NCBI RefSeq assembly: GCF_003201975.1
Contig: NZ_QJJQ01000011.1
Coordinates: 95,680 to 159,679, forward strand
Direction of reading: 5' to 3'
Source: Pseudogracilibacillus auburnensis
GTDB taxonomy: Bacteria > Bacillota > Bacilli > Bacillales > Amphibacillaceae
Length of the DNA: 64,000 nucleotides
Within the stretch, counting starts at the first letter, position 1. Each line of letters opens with the position of its first letter. A model generated the notes under the pieces. That model was not told the DNA's origin, searched no databases, and saw nothing but the letters and a program-made list of their open reading frames with translations. Shown in pieces: positions 8,299 through 18,129 of this stretch. The position numbers were made by a program, and so were the translations under genes.

Positions 8299-8859
8299 TT
8301 ACGAAGACCTTTTAGTTTTAATGGACCACGGTGTACCTAATCTTGGTAATAACCAACGATCTAATCCATACCATCCCGCAACCTTCCAAGCCATTATTAA
8401 AACAATCGCAATCATAAACATGATTGGATTTGAACTTACTGTTCCCGCAAGTAAAAATGACATATTCATTAAAGCCCCAAAAAAAGCAGCAATGCCTGTT
8501 AGTAACCCGATAATTAGTCCAAGACCTACTAGGACTTCACCCCACGCAACTATATAGGAAAAAGGGACTGCATTTGGAATAACGATATTTTCCAAAAACC
8601 ATGCATACCATCCAGCCACATCCCCTTCTTCTACTTTTTCAAGTGCACCACCCATGAATCCTTGAATTGCTGCACCTGCATTTTCTCCCGTCCAAACATC
8701 CGATGAAACTTTATTAATTCCAGCGACTAGCCATGAATAACCAAGATATAAACGTAGTATTAGCCAAATCCATGCAGATGTTGTATTTGTAAACAGCCAT
8801 CTAGAAAATGGGTTTTCTTCGACAATGATATCCTGACCCATACTTTTTCCATTGTTCAT
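8299..8859 (-). CDS. DoxX family membrane protein
   Basis: 186-residue polytopic membrane protein of the DoxX/DoxD family. It has four hydrophobic helices, starting with WLILRLYLGYSWLVAGINK, then a long extracytoplasmic loop, then PFSYIVAWGEVLVGLGLIIG, GALMNMSFLLAGT and the last helix with MAWKVAGWYGLDR. The family is linked to thiosulfate or thiol redox functions in some organisms, but no specific reaction can be inferred here. The start was moved to the ATG at 8857-8859, which has AGAGGGG upstream. Its 3' end lies 15 bases from a MITE-like element. The last few residues (KTKRSS) may have been altered by that insertion. Confidence 0.85.
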   Translation of the reverse strand: MNNGKSMGQDIIVEENPFSRWLFTNTTSAWIWLILRLYLGYSWLVAGINKVSSDVWTGENAGAAIQGFMGGALEKVEEGDVAGWYAWFLENIVIPNAVPFSYIVAWGEVLVGLGLIIGLLTGIAAFFGALMNMSFLLAGTVSSNPIMFMIAIVLIMAWKVAGWYGLDRWLLPRLGTPWSIKTKRSS

Positions 8860-9017
8860 TAAATCCCCTCTTTTTATCTTTATCAAACGATAAATAGTTC
8901 CAAAGTACTACCGACATGTATTTTAACATAGCTAATGCAATATGCCTAGTAAAATAAGAATAGTAACGATAAAATGTGAAAAACTAACTTATCTTAAGTA
9001 TTAAAAAGGAGTCGATT

Positions 9018-9254
9018 ATGTTGGCAAAAAGAGATAATAAATCTCACCACGATAAGGGTGGAAAATTGAACAATGATCGTCAAGTTCATGCAAATAGCTT
9101 TATTATGCAACGTGATCCAAGATTAAATCAACAACAAATCACAGAACAAAACTTAGCACAGAACGATGAAGATGGAAATAAAGATTATTTCCAATCACAA
9201 ATCAAGGTATCAGAATCTGTCGCTGAATATAATAAAGAACAAAAAGGAACATGA
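9018..9254 (+). CDS. Small hydrophilic protein of unknown function
   Basis: 78-residue, strongly hydrophilic protein beginning MLAKRDNKSHHDKGGK and rich in Asn, Gln, Asp and Lys, with no membrane segment and no cysteine. A good AAAAAGGAG ribosome binding site lies 8 bases before the ATG, and a terminator follows its stop, so I regard the gene as real. I do not recognise the family. In composition it resembles small sporulation-associated proteins of Bacillaceae, but that is only an impression. Confidence 0.65.
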   Translation: MLAKRDNKSHHDKGGKLNNDRQVHANSFIMQRDPRLNQQQITEQNLAQNDEDGNKDYFQSQIKVSESVAEYNKEQKGT

Positions 9255-9281
9255 CATTACCTTGTTTTTTAGATGATAAAA

Positions 9282-9318
9282 AAGCAACGAAGAACTTCCC
9301 CTCCTCGTTGCTTACTTT
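9282..9318. terminator. Terminator between the 78-aa gene and ackA
   Basis: Stem AAGCAACGA / TCGTTGCTT, then TACTTTTTATG on the plus strand and an A/T-rich flank on the other. It serves the plus-strand small gene and possibly ackA. Confidence 0.7.
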
Positions 9319-9368
9319 TTATGATAAAGCCCCCTAAAATAAATTAACCAATTACGCTCTATTTTTTA

Positions 9369-10577
9369 TCATGCAAATACTTTTTTTTCGACATTCCCTG
9401 CATATTTTACTGTATCCCGCGCAATCATCACTTCTTCATTTGTCGGCACTACTAACACTTTTACTGGTGAATGAGGATAATTAATAAATCCTTCCCGACC
9501 ACAATTATTGTTTAGCATAGGATCCCAGTAAACGCCCATAAATTCTAGGCCTGTTAATATTTTACCACGAACAATGGAACTATTTTCTCCAACACCTGCT
9601 GTAAAAACAATGGCATCCACGCCCGCCATTCTTGCTGCATACGAGCCAATATATTGATGAATTCGTGCAGCAAAAATTTCAAGAGCTAGCTCAGCGCGTT
9701 TATTTGTTGCCGCTTCCGCTTGAATATCCCTTAAATCATTCGATATTCCTGATATGGCAAGTAAACCACTCTTTTTATTTAACACATTGATTACTTCTGA
9801 TGCATTCATACCTGTTTTTTCTTTTATATATGGGATAATGGCTGGATCGATATCACCTGATCTCGTTCCCATTGTTAGCCCTGCAAGCGGTGTGAACCCC
9901 ATCGAAGTATCAATTGATTTTCCATTTTCGACTGCCGTGATACTTGCACCATTTCCAAGATGACAAGTAATAAGTCTTAACTGGTCTAATGGTCGATCAA
10001 GCACTTCAGCTGCGCGCTCTGACACATACTTATGTGAAGTACCATGGAAGCCATATTTACGAATGCCATGTTTTTCATAATATTCGTAAGGTAAACTATA
10101 AATATAGGATTTTTCTGGCATTGTCTGATGAAATGCAGTATCAAAAACAGCTACCATCGGAACATTAGGTAAAAATTCTTTAAAAGCATGTATCCCTGTT
10201 AAGTTCGGTGGATTGTGTAACGGCGCAAGCTCTGAAACCGCTTCAATTTTTTCGATAACATCATTAGTAATTTTAATGGATTTGCTAAAATATTCTCCAC
10301 CGTGTACAACTCGGTGTCCAATCGCGTCAATTTCGTCGTATGAACGAATCACTTTAGATGCAATTAATTCACTTAGCAATAGTTTTACTGCTTCTTCATG
10401 ATCAGCCATCTCTTTCGTAATATTTTTCTGCTTACTTCCTGTTTCTAAGGAAAAGGTAGATCCTGACGCTCCAATACGTTCAATTAAACCCTTGGCTAAT
10501 ACTTCCTCCTCCGGCATTTTAAACAATTGAAACTTCAACGATGAACTACCTGCATTAATTGCCAGTATTTTACTCAT
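9369..10577 (-). CDS. ackA: Acetate kinase
   Basis: Converts acetyl phosphate and ADP to acetate and ATP in overflow metabolism. The 402-residue product starts [19 protein letters not shown], the canonical ASKHA phosphate-1 motif. It contains [10 protein letters not shown], the signature [20 protein letters not shown] (about 145-165), [11 protein letters not shown] and [10 protein letters not shown] near the C terminus. I prefer the ATG at 10575-10577, 9 bases after GGGGG and matching the family start. An ATG two codons upstream is also possible. The terminator position suggests a monocistronic gene downstream of ytxK. Confidence 0.97.
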   Translation of the reverse strand: MSKILAINAGSSSLKFQLFKMPEEEVLAKGLIERIGASGSTFSLETGSKQKNITKEMADHEEAVKLLLSELIASKVIRSYDEIDAIGHRVVHGGEYFSKSIKITNDVIEKIEAVSELAPLHNPPNLTGIHAFKEFLPNVPMVAVFDTAFHQTMPEKSYIYSLPYEYYEKHGIRKYGFHGTSHKYVSERAAEVLDRPLDQLRLITCHLGNGASITAVENGKSIDTSMGFTPLAGLTMGTRSGDIDPAIIPYIKEKTGMNASEVINVLNKKSGLLAISGISNDLRDIQAEAATNKRAELALEIFAARIHQYIGSYAARMAGVDAIVFTAGVGENSSIVRGKILTGLEFMGVYWDPMLNNNCGREGFINYPHSPVKVLVVPTNEEVMIARDTVKYAGNVEKKVFA

Positions 10578-10779
10578 TTTCATTTTCCCCCTTATAGTTT
10601 AAAAAGTTAACCAAAATATATATGAATATATAATGATAAGTAATATTTTTATTTCGAATAATCTGAAATCGTTATCATTTATTATAGATACTATTTTTTA
10701 AGAAAATAATTGCTTTTATCATGGTTGGAGTAAATTCGCCAATACGGAAGCATTGACGAATTTTTCACTCCCATTACTT

Positions 10780-11769
10780 CTAGAACAGATCGTTTGAATT
10801 TGCAAACCATTGATTTATTTTTACTAATATATTTTCCGTTGCCTTTGTGTCATTAAAAGACGGTAGTACCGCAAGTAATGGTTGCTTTATATCTTTTGTG
10901 GTCGGCCCTTTTTTCTGCAAGATGAAAATACTTTTTTTATTGTCCTTAGATGAAAATGCTGTATCTGGCAGTTGTAACAAGCCTATAATATGTGCATTCT
11001 TCTGTAGAAACGCATGTAATTGTTCCGCTTGTTCACTTTCAAACAAAGATTCTGGAATAATAAAGATTAAAAAGCCGCCTTCTTTTGTATAAGTTAAACT
11101 TTGTTCGATTAATAAATGATGTGAATACGAATGTCCTTTAGGTGCTTTTAATTCAAAGGTACTTGCATGAACATCATCTGGATAATAACCAACTGGTAAA
11201 TCTGCTACAACTAAATCAACTGGATCCAATAACAGTGGTTTTAAACTATCTTGATGAAAATATTCCACTCGCTTTTTTTGTAAATTCGCATTTAACAACG
11301 ATATTTTTAATAATGTTGGGTCAATTTCACTAGCATATGCTCTTACTGGCTGTGTTAAATGACTCATTACAATAAGTAATAAATTTGCTGTACCACTTAC
11401 CGGATCAAAAAGTCGTACTTCTTGTCGGTTTTTCGTTAGCTTATCTGCTAAATAGCCGATGAAAAGTGAGATTGCCTCAGGAGTCATCATATGCTGGTGC
11501 TGTGTCGTTTTTTTCATCCCCTTTAGAACAGCTAGCTGTATCGCCTTTCGAATTGTTGCCGTTTTAAAAGTGTCTACGTTTACTTTTTTTAACGATTTAC
11601 GAATATTTCCTTTTAACACATCATTCATTTCTTCGTGAACATCTCCGTAAAATAACGCTTCCAAACTTATCGCTAAACTATCTAAATAAGTGTCATGTAA
11701 CTTTTGTTCTATAACAGTAGTTACTTCATCTATCCAATTATATAATTCTATAACTTTTGAGTCATTCAT
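10780..11769 (-). CDS. ytxK: YtxK-like class I SAM-dependent (N6-adenine-type) methyltransferase
   Basis: 329-residue cytoplasmic protein. After an N-terminal helical region it has a methyltransferase fold resembling type I modification methylases: MTPEAISLFIGYLADKL (about 98), LFDPVSGTANLLL (SAM loop, about 122), YASEIDPTLLKISLLNANL, and the catalytic-motif position reads VADLPVGYYP (about 187) instead of NPPF/Y. The changed motif makes DNA adenine methylation doubtful. No restriction or specificity subunit is adjacent. The position between ackA and tpx is the conserved Bacillus location. AGGAGG precedes the ATG. Confidence 0.88.
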   Translation of the reverse strand: MNDSKVIELYNWIDEVTTVIEQKLHDTYLDSLAISLEALFYGDVHEEMNDVLKGNIRKSLKKVNVDTFKTATIRKAIQLAVLKGMKKTTQHQHMMTPEAISLFIGYLADKLTKNRQEVRLFDPVSGTANLLLIVMSHLTQPVRAYASEIDPTLLKISLLNANLQKKRVEYFHQDSLKPLLLDPVDLVVADLPVGYYPDDVHASTFELKAPKGHSYSHHLLIEQSLTYTKEGGFLIFIIPESLFESEQAEQLHAFLQKNAHIIGLLQLPDTAFSSKDNKKSIFILQKKGPTTKDIKQPLLAVLPSFNDTKATENILVKINQWFANSNDLF

Positions 11770-12452
11770 TTCCTTTGCCCTCCTATCGAGTAAGGCATTT
11801 TACGTCTTTTATATAACACTTTTTAATATTGTATCAAAAATTAGAAAAAATGTAATGTATAACAGTAAAAATGTTTGAATTGTCTATTTAACTGTTTTAC
11901 TTGTAATTTTGCTCGTTTGAATGCACGAATACAGTAGCTATTATTATCGATTTAGATTCATTTTACTTATATCTTCTGAGAAAACTTAGCATTTGCTAAA
12001 GAAAACACACCGATTGGCAAGCCGTCAAGGCTGTGACTAGGTGATGCTGCACTTATGTAAGTAAACCAGCGGATAGCTAGTTTATAACGAAAGAAAACAT
12101 GCCCCTCCATTGGGGGATGCCGATGTTAGGCGCAAAGCCTGTTTTTAGTCGACCTTCCTTAGAATAGCCGTTAAACTATGACTAGGTGATGCCTGAGCTT
12201 ATTAAATAAGTGATTCACATTTTATCAAGCCTCTCTAGCGAATGCCTTAATTACATGTACGACGCATGATGTTTATTGCGAAGAGTAACCTCGGTCGCAA
12301 AGTTCCTTGATGGATGGGATTTATCGCAGCCCCATTACGTGCTAGCACTGGCGTTGCGACAATGGTTTTCGTAGCGTGAGCGTAAGCGCAGTCCCAGAAC
12401 ATTGCGTTCTTATCCGTGAGCAGTAAGAAAAGATTTATACTTTCTTATTCGC
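11770..12452. repeat. Composite repeat-bearing intergenic region
   Basis: About 680 bases without a gene. It contains the direct repeat TGACTAGGTGATGC at 12032-12055 and 12180-12195, a TTAGGCGCAAAGCCTG hairpin near 12125, and at 12330-12420 a degenerate copy of the MITE core (GTGCTAGCACTGGCGTTGCG ... GCGCAGTCCCAG). The core matches 40262-40345 closely. It appears to be a mosaic of old dispersed repeats. Confidence 0.6.
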
Positions 12453-12500
12453 TAAAAAAAGAACGGACCCATAACATAACTAATTGTTATGTGCCCGTTT
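12453..12500 (-). terminator. Terminator of tpx
   Basis: On the minus strand, ACGGGC.CATAACA pairs with TTATGTTATGGGTCCGT, followed by TCTTTTTTT. It lies 27 bases past the tpx stop. Confidence 0.75.
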
Positions 12501-12526
12501 TTATGTTCACATCATCCCATATATAA

Positions 12527-13027
12527 TTACTCAGCTTTTTTGGCAGCCTCCAATGCTGCTTCATAATCTGGGTGATTTGTCACTTCAGAAACATATTCTG
12601 TGTACGTAATTTTATCATTGGAATCAATAACAAAAATAGATCTCGCTAACAGTCTAAGTTCCTTAATAAGTACGCCATATTTTTCACCAAAATCAGCATC
12701 ACGATGATCAGATAAAATATCGATATTTTTAACACCTTCTGCACTACACCAGCGTGTTTGAGCAAATGGCAAATCCATGCTAATCGTTAGTACGTGAACA
12801 TTCTCAAGCTTGTCCGCTTCTTCATTAAAGCGTTTTGTCTGCTCTGCACAAACACCTGTGTCAAGCGAGGGAACGACACTAATTAATTTTATTTTCCCTT
12901 GATAATCTTTCAACGTTTTCTCTTGTAAATCATTAGAAAGGACCGTAAAGTTTGGCGCATCTTCATCGACTTTTACTTCGGTACCTAATAATGTGACGGG
13001 ATTATCTTTAAATGTAACATTTGCCAT
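12527..13027 (-). CDS. tpx: Thiol peroxidase (2-Cys peroxiredoxin, Tpx)
   Basis: 166-residue cytoplasmic peroxiredoxin reducing hydrogen and organic peroxides with thioredoxin. The peroxidatic Cys is in SVVPSLDTGVCAEQTKRFNE (about residue 60), and the resolving Cys is in RWCSAEGVKN (about 94), as expected for Tpx. The length is complete, and the start MANVTFKDNPVTLLG is typical. It is a monocistronic unit with its own terminator, in the conserved ytxK-tpx neighbourhood. Confidence 0.97.
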   Translation of the reverse strand: MANVTFKDNPVTLLGTEVKVDEDAPNFTVLSNDLQEKTLKDYQGKIKLISVVPSLDTGVCAEQTKRFNEEADKLENVHVLTISMDLPFAQTRWCSAEGVKNIDILSDHRDADFGEKYGVLIKELRLLARSIFVIDSNDKITYTEYVSEVTNHPDYEAALEAAKKAE

Positions 13028-13120
13028 CAGAGATCAACCTTTCCATTATTATTTACTTTCATTATGAATAAGGTTGTTCCTATTGTCCACTATTTAGGTG
13101 TGATTTAAGTAATATATATT

Positions 13121-14128
13121 TTAATCGATTAATACTTGCTTTCGATCTTCCACATTATCGTAATCAATCTCAAAGCCCAGATCCTTTAACATTTGCATAT
13201 CACTATTTCCTTCTTGGCCACCAGTTGTTAAATAATCCCCGATAAAAATTGAGTTGGCAGCAAACAAACCGAATGGTTGTAAACTACGTAAATTTACTTC
13301 ACGTCCGCCAGAGATACGAATTTCTTTCGTTGGGTTCATAAAGCGAAACAACGCTAATACTTTTAAACAATATAAAGGATTTAATTCATTTGTTCCTTCA
13401 AGTTTTGTCCCATCGATAGCATGTAAAAAATTGACCGGGATTGAATCCGCGTCTAACTCTTTTAATGCTTTAGCCATATCATACACATCATCCATCGTTT
13501 CTTTCATGCCAACGATAACTCCTGAACATGGTGAAATTCCTGCCTCTTTTATCTTTCCAACGGTTGAAACTCGATCATCGTATGTATGACTTGTCGTAAT
13601 AGTAGGATGATGTTTTTTTGATGTATTTAAATTGTGATTATATCGGTCAACACCTGCCTCTTTTAATTTTTCGGCTTGTCCTTCACGTAAAATACCTAAA
13701 CAAGCACATATACGCATATCTTCATATTCCGCTTTTATTTCTTTTACTGCGCTTGTAACAACATCAAGTTCCCTATTCGTTGGTCCACGGCCACTTGCTA
13801 CAATACAATAAGTACCAGAGTTTAGTTCATTTGCTCGCTTTGCACCCGATATAATTTCTTCCTTTGTCATCATCGTATACTTTTGAATCGGTGCTGTTGA
13901 ATCAATTGATTGCGAACAATATCCGCAATTTTCCGGACAATAACCCGTTTTTGTACTAATAATCATATTTAATTTTACCTTTTTACCATAGTAATGTTTA
14001 CGAATAGTAAAAGCAGCATCCATTAAACGAAGAATGTCATTATCATCTGATGCTAATATGGATAAAGCCTCTTCTTTCCTTAATTCATAGCCTTCCATAA
14101 CTTTTGTTGCTAATTGTGACCAATTCAT
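13121..14128 (-). CDS. bioB: Biotin synthase
   Basis: Radical-SAM enzyme inserting sulfur into dethiobiotin. The 335-residue protein carries the radical-SAM cluster motif GYCPENCGYCSQS (about 65). It also has the conserved blocks YCIVASGRGP, NHNLNTSKKHHP and RISGGREVNLR (the Arg that ligates the [2Fe-2S] cluster), near residue 262. It follows bioY by 23 bases and is very likely cotranscribed from the BirA-controlled bioY promoter. No bioW, bioA, bioD or bioF lies nearby, so the early pathway must be elsewhere or absent. Confidence 0.97.
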   Translation of the reverse strand: MNWSQLATKVMEGYELRKEEALSILASDDNDILRLMDAAFTIRKHYYGKKVKLNMIISTKTGYCPENCGYCSQSIDSTAPIQKYTMMTKEEIISGAKRANELNSGTYCIVASGRGPTNRELDVVTSAVKEIKAEYEDMRICACLGILREGQAEKLKEAGVDRYNHNLNTSKKHHPTITTSHTYDDRVSTVGKIKEAGISPCSGVIVGMKETMDDVYDMAKALKELDADSIPVNFLHAIDGTKLEGTNELNPLYCLKVLALFRFMNPTKEIRISGGREVNLRSLQPFGLFAANSIFIGDYLTTGGQEGNSDMQMLKDLGFEIDYDNVEDRKQVLID

Positions 14129-14151
14129 CTAATCCTCTCCCAATTAAAAAA

Positions 14152-14748
14152 TTAAACTACCTTTTCCTCGATTGGATATCTGACAGATAATCCATATTTA
14201 TTTAGGCGATAAGCAAAAGCCCCTGCTAATATAGATAAGACAATATCTTTTGGTAAAGGTACTGACATCCATAACCAAGCAATTTTGTATGAAAATTCTG
14301 TTGGTGCTTCAAACCAAAATAAATAAGCTGCATACATCCAATTCGTTCCAAATACATAATTGATTGCCATCGCTATAAGTGCAGCAACGATATAAATAGG
14401 AAATGTCCGTTTTGTTTCAGCAATTTTACCAGCAACATAGGCAACAAAAATAAAAGAAATAATAAACCCGAATGTTGGTGATAAAACCATTGCTGCTCCT
14501 CCTTTAAATTGTGCAAAGACTGGAACACCAGCTAACCCTAACACCATATAGACAAACATCGAAAATGCACCAAGCCTACTTCCTAAAACAAGACCTGATA
14601 AAATAGCAAAAAAAGTTTGCAATGTAATTGGAACGCCGCCAATGACAAAAGGAATAATTGATGTTATGTTAGCGCCAATTGCAGTTAAAGCCACAAACAT
14701 TGCACCAATAATTAAATTAAAAACGTTACTACGCCCTTTCCCTTTCAC
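14152..14748 (-). CDS. bioY: Biotin transporter S component BioY
   Basis: 198-residue integral membrane substrate-binding subunit of the ECF-type biotin importer, with six hydrophobic segments. The family core AGVPVFAQFKGGAAMVLSPT is at about 75-95 (the GG..L..PT type motif). A GTG start (14746-14748) is chosen, 8 bases after AGGGGGAG. The gene precedes bioB in a two-gene unit downstream of a BirA-type operator, so import and the last synthesis step are co-regulated by biotin. The energy-coupling ATPases are not in the window. Confidence 0.93.
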   Translation of the reverse strand: MKGKGRSNVFNLIIGAMFVALTAIGANITSIIPFVIGGVPITLQTFFAILSGLVLGSRLGAFSMFVYMVLGLAGVPVFAQFKGGAAMVLSPTFGFIISFIFVAYVAGKIAETKRTFPIYIVAALIAMAINYVFGTNWMYAAYLFWFEAPTEFSYKIAWLWMSVPLPKDIVLSILAGAFAYRLNKYGLSVRYPIEEKVV

Positions 14749-14763
14749 TTTTCTCCCCCTTTA

Positions 14764-14789
14764 GTTAACCATATTATTTTTAGGTTAAC
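14764..14789 (-). promoter_or_regulatory. BirA-type biotin operator
   Basis: Inverted repeat GTTAACC (14764-14770) and GGTTAAC (14783-14789) with a 12-base AT-rich spacer. This is the half-site type used by the bifunctional biotin ligase/repressor BirA of Bacillus. It sits just downstream of the -10 and just before the bioY ribosome binding site. Confidence 0.85.
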
Positions 14790-14798
14790 ATACTTTTA

Positions 14799-14827
14799 AG
14801 AATAGCATATAAAATGAAATGGTACAA
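14799..14827 (-). promoter_or_regulatory. Promoter of bioY-bioB
   Basis: Minus strand TTGTAC (14822-14827), 17 bases, TATTCT (14799-14804). The BirA operator starts about 10 bases downstream and so overlaps the initiation region. Confidence 0.7.
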
Positions 14828-14933
14828 AAATAAATCTATGTTAATCATTCATGAACCGATCTGTACGTGTACCCATTTTTAGGTAACATGCATATGTATA
14901 AGAATGAATAGATTAGGATGGTGATTATTATAT

Positions 14934-16988
14934 ATGGAACGAGGGTCAAGCGATAAAAAACCTACGAATAGTAAAGATGAACAGTTAGAGCAATTCAGAA
15001 TAGATAATTATGGGAAAAAGCTTACAACGAATCAGTCGGTTAGAATTTCAAATGACGAGGATTCGCTAAAAGCAGGTATCCGTGGTCCTACCTTAATGGA
15101 AGATTTTCATTTTCGCGAAAAAATCACCCACTTCGACCATGAACGAATACCTGAAAGAGTCGTCCATGCACGTGGTTATGCAGCACATGGGGTTTTTGAA
15201 TTATATAAGTCAATGAAAGAATATACGACAGCAAGTTTTTTACAAGAATCTGGAACAACCACACCTGTTTTTGTTCGTTTTTCAAATGTTGTCGGTAGTG
15301 CCGGATCAAAGGATACAGCTCGTGATGTCCGGGGATTCGCAACGAAATTTTATACGGAATCTGGGAATTATGATCTTGTCGGCAATAATATTCCTGTCTT
15401 TTTTATTCAAGATGCGATCAAATTCCCTGATTTAATTCATGCCGTTAAACCTGAGCCACATAATGAAATACCACAAGCATCTTCCGCTCATGATACATTT
15501 TGGGATTTTGTAGCAAATAATCAGGAAACAGCTCATATGATTATGTGGCTAATGTCAGATCGAGCAATACCGAGAAGTTGGCGCATGATGGAAGGATTTG
15601 GTGTACACACGTTTCGTTTTGTCAACAAAGAAAGGAAAAGTACGTTTGTTAAATTTCATTGGAAACCAATTTTAGGCGTACATTCTCTTGTGTGGGATGA
15701 GGCACAAATAATTGGTGGGAAAGATCCAGATTTCCAACGACGCGATTTATGGGAAGCAATTGAACGTGGTGCTTATCCAGAATATGAACTAGGAGTACAA
15801 ATGATTGACGAATCAGATGAATTTATGTTTGACTTTGATATTCTAGATGCGACGAAAATTTGGCCAGAAGAAATAGTTCCAGTTCAAATAATTGGGAAAA
15901 TGACGCTAAATAAAAATGTTGATAATGTTTTTGCCGAAACCGAGCAAGTTGCGTTTCACCCAGGTAATATCATTCCAGGTATTGACTTTACAAATGATCC
16001 ACTACTTCAAGGTAGATTATTCTCCTATCTTGATACACAACTTATCAGATTGGGAGGACCAAACTTTGCTGAAATACCAATCAATCGACCACTTTGTCCA
16101 TTTCATAATAACCAACGCAATGGCTTTAGCAGGCAACGAATTGATATCGGAAAAGTTAGCTATCATAAAAATTCGTTAGCAAATAATACTCCTTCTACTT
16201 CTAGTCTGGAAGAGGGCGGCTTTGTACATTATGAAGAAAAAGTAGAAGGTCGCGTTATTCAAGCCCGTAGTGAATCGTTTAATGACTTCTTTTCGCAGGC
16301 AAGACTTTTTTGGAATAGTATGTCACCACCAGAAAAAAAACATATTATAGACGCATTTAGTTTTGAAGTTGGAAACGTTAAAAGTCGATCTGTTAGACAA
16401 CAAGTCGTTGATATGTTCGTCCATGTTGATAAACAAATGGCTACAATAATCGCTAATAATACTGGTGTAAATCGCCCAAATGGTGCACAATCAAATGTTA
16501 CCGCATCTTCCCCCGCACTTAGCCAAGAAAATACAAGCAGGTATCCTAATACGCTAAATGTCGGTGTATTAATTGGAAATGGTTTTAATGATGCAGAAGT
16601 AAAAAATGTTATTAATTTACTTGAAGAAAATGGTGTGTTTATTCATTATATCGGAGAGCAGATTGGCACTGTGACAGGTAGGATCGGGAGCAAGATTAAA
16701 ATAGATGAAACATTTATGACAACGGACCCAGTACTCCATGATGCAATATATGTTGTAGGGGGAAGTGCGATTGATCAGGTGAAATTTAATAAAAACATTA
16801 TGTATTATATTGGCGGAACATATAATCATTATAAGCCAATAGGAATTGCCACTACTGGGGAAATGTATTTTGATGTTCCGAATAAAAATAATATACCTGG
16901 AGTTATTTTTGCCTCTTATAATCCAAATTTTGCAATGGACTTTTTAAATGCAATTACTGAACAACGTTTTTGGAACCGGATAGTTTAG
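14934..16988 (+). CDS. katE: Large-subunit monofunctional catalase (HPII/KatE type)
   Basis: Heme catalase, 684 residues, of the large-subunit clade with an extra C-terminal domain. Visible active-site elements are [14 protein letters not shown] (distal His, about 75), [11 protein letters not shown] (distal Asn, about 147) and the proximal heme ligand region [17 protein letters not shown] (Tyr, about 360). From about residue 540, a class I glutamine-amidotransferase/DJ-1-like flavodoxin fold follows ([27 protein letters not shown]), as in E. coli KatE. The gene is monocistronic and divergent from bioY. Such catalases are often general-stress or sporulation controlled, but I could not identify a sigma-B promoter here. 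Confidence 0.96.
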   Translation: MERGSSDKKPTNSKDEQLEQFRIDNYGKKLTTNQSVRISNDEDSLKAGIRGPTLMEDFHFREKITHFDHERIPERVVHARGYAAHGVFELYKSMKEYTTASFLQESGTTTPVFVRFSNVVGSAGSKDTARDVRGFATKFYTESGNYDLVGNNIPVFFIQDAIKFPDLIHAVKPEPHNEIPQASSAHDTFWDFVANNQETAHMIMWLMSDRAIPRSWRMMEGFGVHTFRFVNKERKSTFVKFHWKPILGVHSLVWDEAQIIGGKDPDFQRRDLWEAIERGAYPEYELGVQMIDESDEFMFDFDILDATKIWPEEIVPVQIIGKMTLNKNVDNVFAETEQVAFHPGNIIPGIDFTNDPLLQGRLFSYLDTQLIRLGGPNFAEIPINRPLCPFHNNQRNGFSRQRIDIGKVSYHKNSLANNTPSTSSLEEGGFVHYEEKVEGRVIQARSESFNDFFSQARLFWNSMSPPEKKHIIDAFSFEVGNVKSRSVRQQVVDMFVHVDKQMATIIANNTGVNRPNGAQSNVTASSPALSQENTSRYPNTLNVGVLIGNGFNDAEVKNVINLLEENGVFIHYIGEQIGTVTGRIGSKIKIDETFMTTDPVLHDAIYVVGGSAIDQVKFNKNIMYYIGGTYNHYKPIGIATTGEMYFDVPNKNNIPGVIFASYNPNFAMDFLNAITEQRFWNRIV

Positions 16989-17108
16989 GTAAGGAAAATT
17001 GTCCTAATGGCTTTTGGGATGTAAAGTACATGAATGTAAACATTTAAATATTTAAGAGGGATAGAGATTTACATTCTCTTTATATACAGAATTGACTTTT
17101 TCTATTTT

Positions 17109-17145
17109 AAAAGAGTTATTCCTATTATGTAGGAATAACTCTTTT
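17109..17145. terminator. Bidirectional terminator between katE and sspA
   Basis: Sixteen-base stem AAAAGAGTTATTCCTA / TAGGAATAACTCTTTT with a 5-base loop. It has an A run on one side and ATTTTT on the other, placed between two convergent genes. Confidence 0.9.
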
Positions 17146-17158
17146 ATTTTTCAATATT

Positions 17159-17362
17159 TTATTGTTGTCCTCCACCTAATTGTTGCTGTGCCATGTGGAC
17201 AAGACGTTTTGTAATTTCTCCTCCAACAGATCCGTTAGCTCTAGAAGTTGTATCTGGACCAAGTTGTACGCCAAATTCTTGAGCAATCTCTGTTTTCATT
17301 TGATCAATTGCATGCTGTGCACCAGGAACTACCAATTGGTTTGAATTATTACTATTTGGCAT
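17159..17362 (-). CDS. sspA: Alpha/beta-type small acid-soluble spore protein
   Basis: 67-residue spore DNA-protecting protein. It has the family pattern: an N-terminal [16 protein letters not shown] helix, the GPR protease site region [12 protein letters not shown] (about 29-40), and the C-terminal DNA-binding helix [29 protein letters not shown] precedes the ATG. It would be expected to be made in the forespore under sigma-G; I did not find a clear sigma-G promoter. It is direct evidence that the organism forms endospores. Confidence 0.97.
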   Translation of the reverse strand: MPNSNNSNQLVVPGAQHAIDQMKTEIAQEFGVQLGPDTTSRANGSVGGEITKRLVHMAQQQLGGGQQ

Positions 17363-17639
17363 GATGGTTCACCTCCTTGGTACATTTATCTTGCGCACCA
17401 AGAGGAGCAATCATACATACAAAAAATTGGTAGTTGTTGTTAGTTCAAGTATTTAATAACAATTAAGACAAATACTATTTTGAGTATACTAATAACTCAA
17501 CTTTCACACCAAGATAATGAGTTCAAACAGTTCGCTTGGTTACGCTTGGGATACTTCTAATTACATCCTTGACAACCATGAGACAATAAATTTATTCACA
17601 ATATTTTCTAAATGAGTAGATTTGTTGTTTATTTCATAT

Positions 17640-17925
17640 AACAGATAAAGTGCACAGTAACATTTGGTGGTGAACGTACCGTCGCTACGGAAATACACTC
17701 CGCTTAGGTGGGTATTGTCACTCATTACGTTTATTTGTTTATGAGTGTAATCATATCGTTCACCTTAGGTATAGTTGATTGGAGCTTAGGACAGTCGACT
17801 CCTGCGGGAAAGCACGTGTCTGAAGACCCCGCAGCGGCGGTTTTTCCGCGAGGAGGCTGAAGCCGTGCCCGCGGAAAGCGACTGTCCGTGGCGGAAATCA
17901 ACGGTGCTGTTACTGTCGTTCTAGC
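17640..17925. repeat. GC-rich imperfect palindromic repeat, copy 2, nested in a longer inverted structure
   Basis: The core 17785-17885 holds GACTCCTGCGGGAAAGCACG, GACCCCGCAG, GAGGAGGCTGA and CCGCGGAAAGCGAC, the reverse-oriented equivalent of copy 1 (6545-6730). The flanks GCACAGTAACA (17652) and TGTTACTG (17907) are inverted relative to each other. The 770 bases between sspA and thiI contain no gene I would accept. Confidence 0.7.
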
Positions 17926-18129
17926 CAGAATAGCAAATTAACTTACTGCGCAGTTTCGTTCAACTACGTGATAAAAGCAACAAACTTTACGATAAGAGAA
18001 GGTGGAGTCTAGATGTAAACAGACTCCTTAGACCGAACAGTTAAGTCCAAAAGTCAACTTCAACACTATATCTACGCCCCACTTCATTCTATGAAGCTTT
18101 TTTGTCCATTTCACCCTGTTAAAGTTGAG

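Noticed and set aside
10780..11769. Restriction-modification system
   Set aside because: The methylase-like protein is the conserved YtxK, with an altered catalytic motif and no restriction or specificity partner.
14860..14933. Sigma-B or PerR control site for katE
   Set aside because: No GTTT-N14-GGGTAT pair and no TTATAAT-ATTATAA box could be recognised.
17363..17460. Sigma-G promoter of sspA
   Set aside because: Expected biologically, but no convincing -35/-10 pair at proper spacing was seen.
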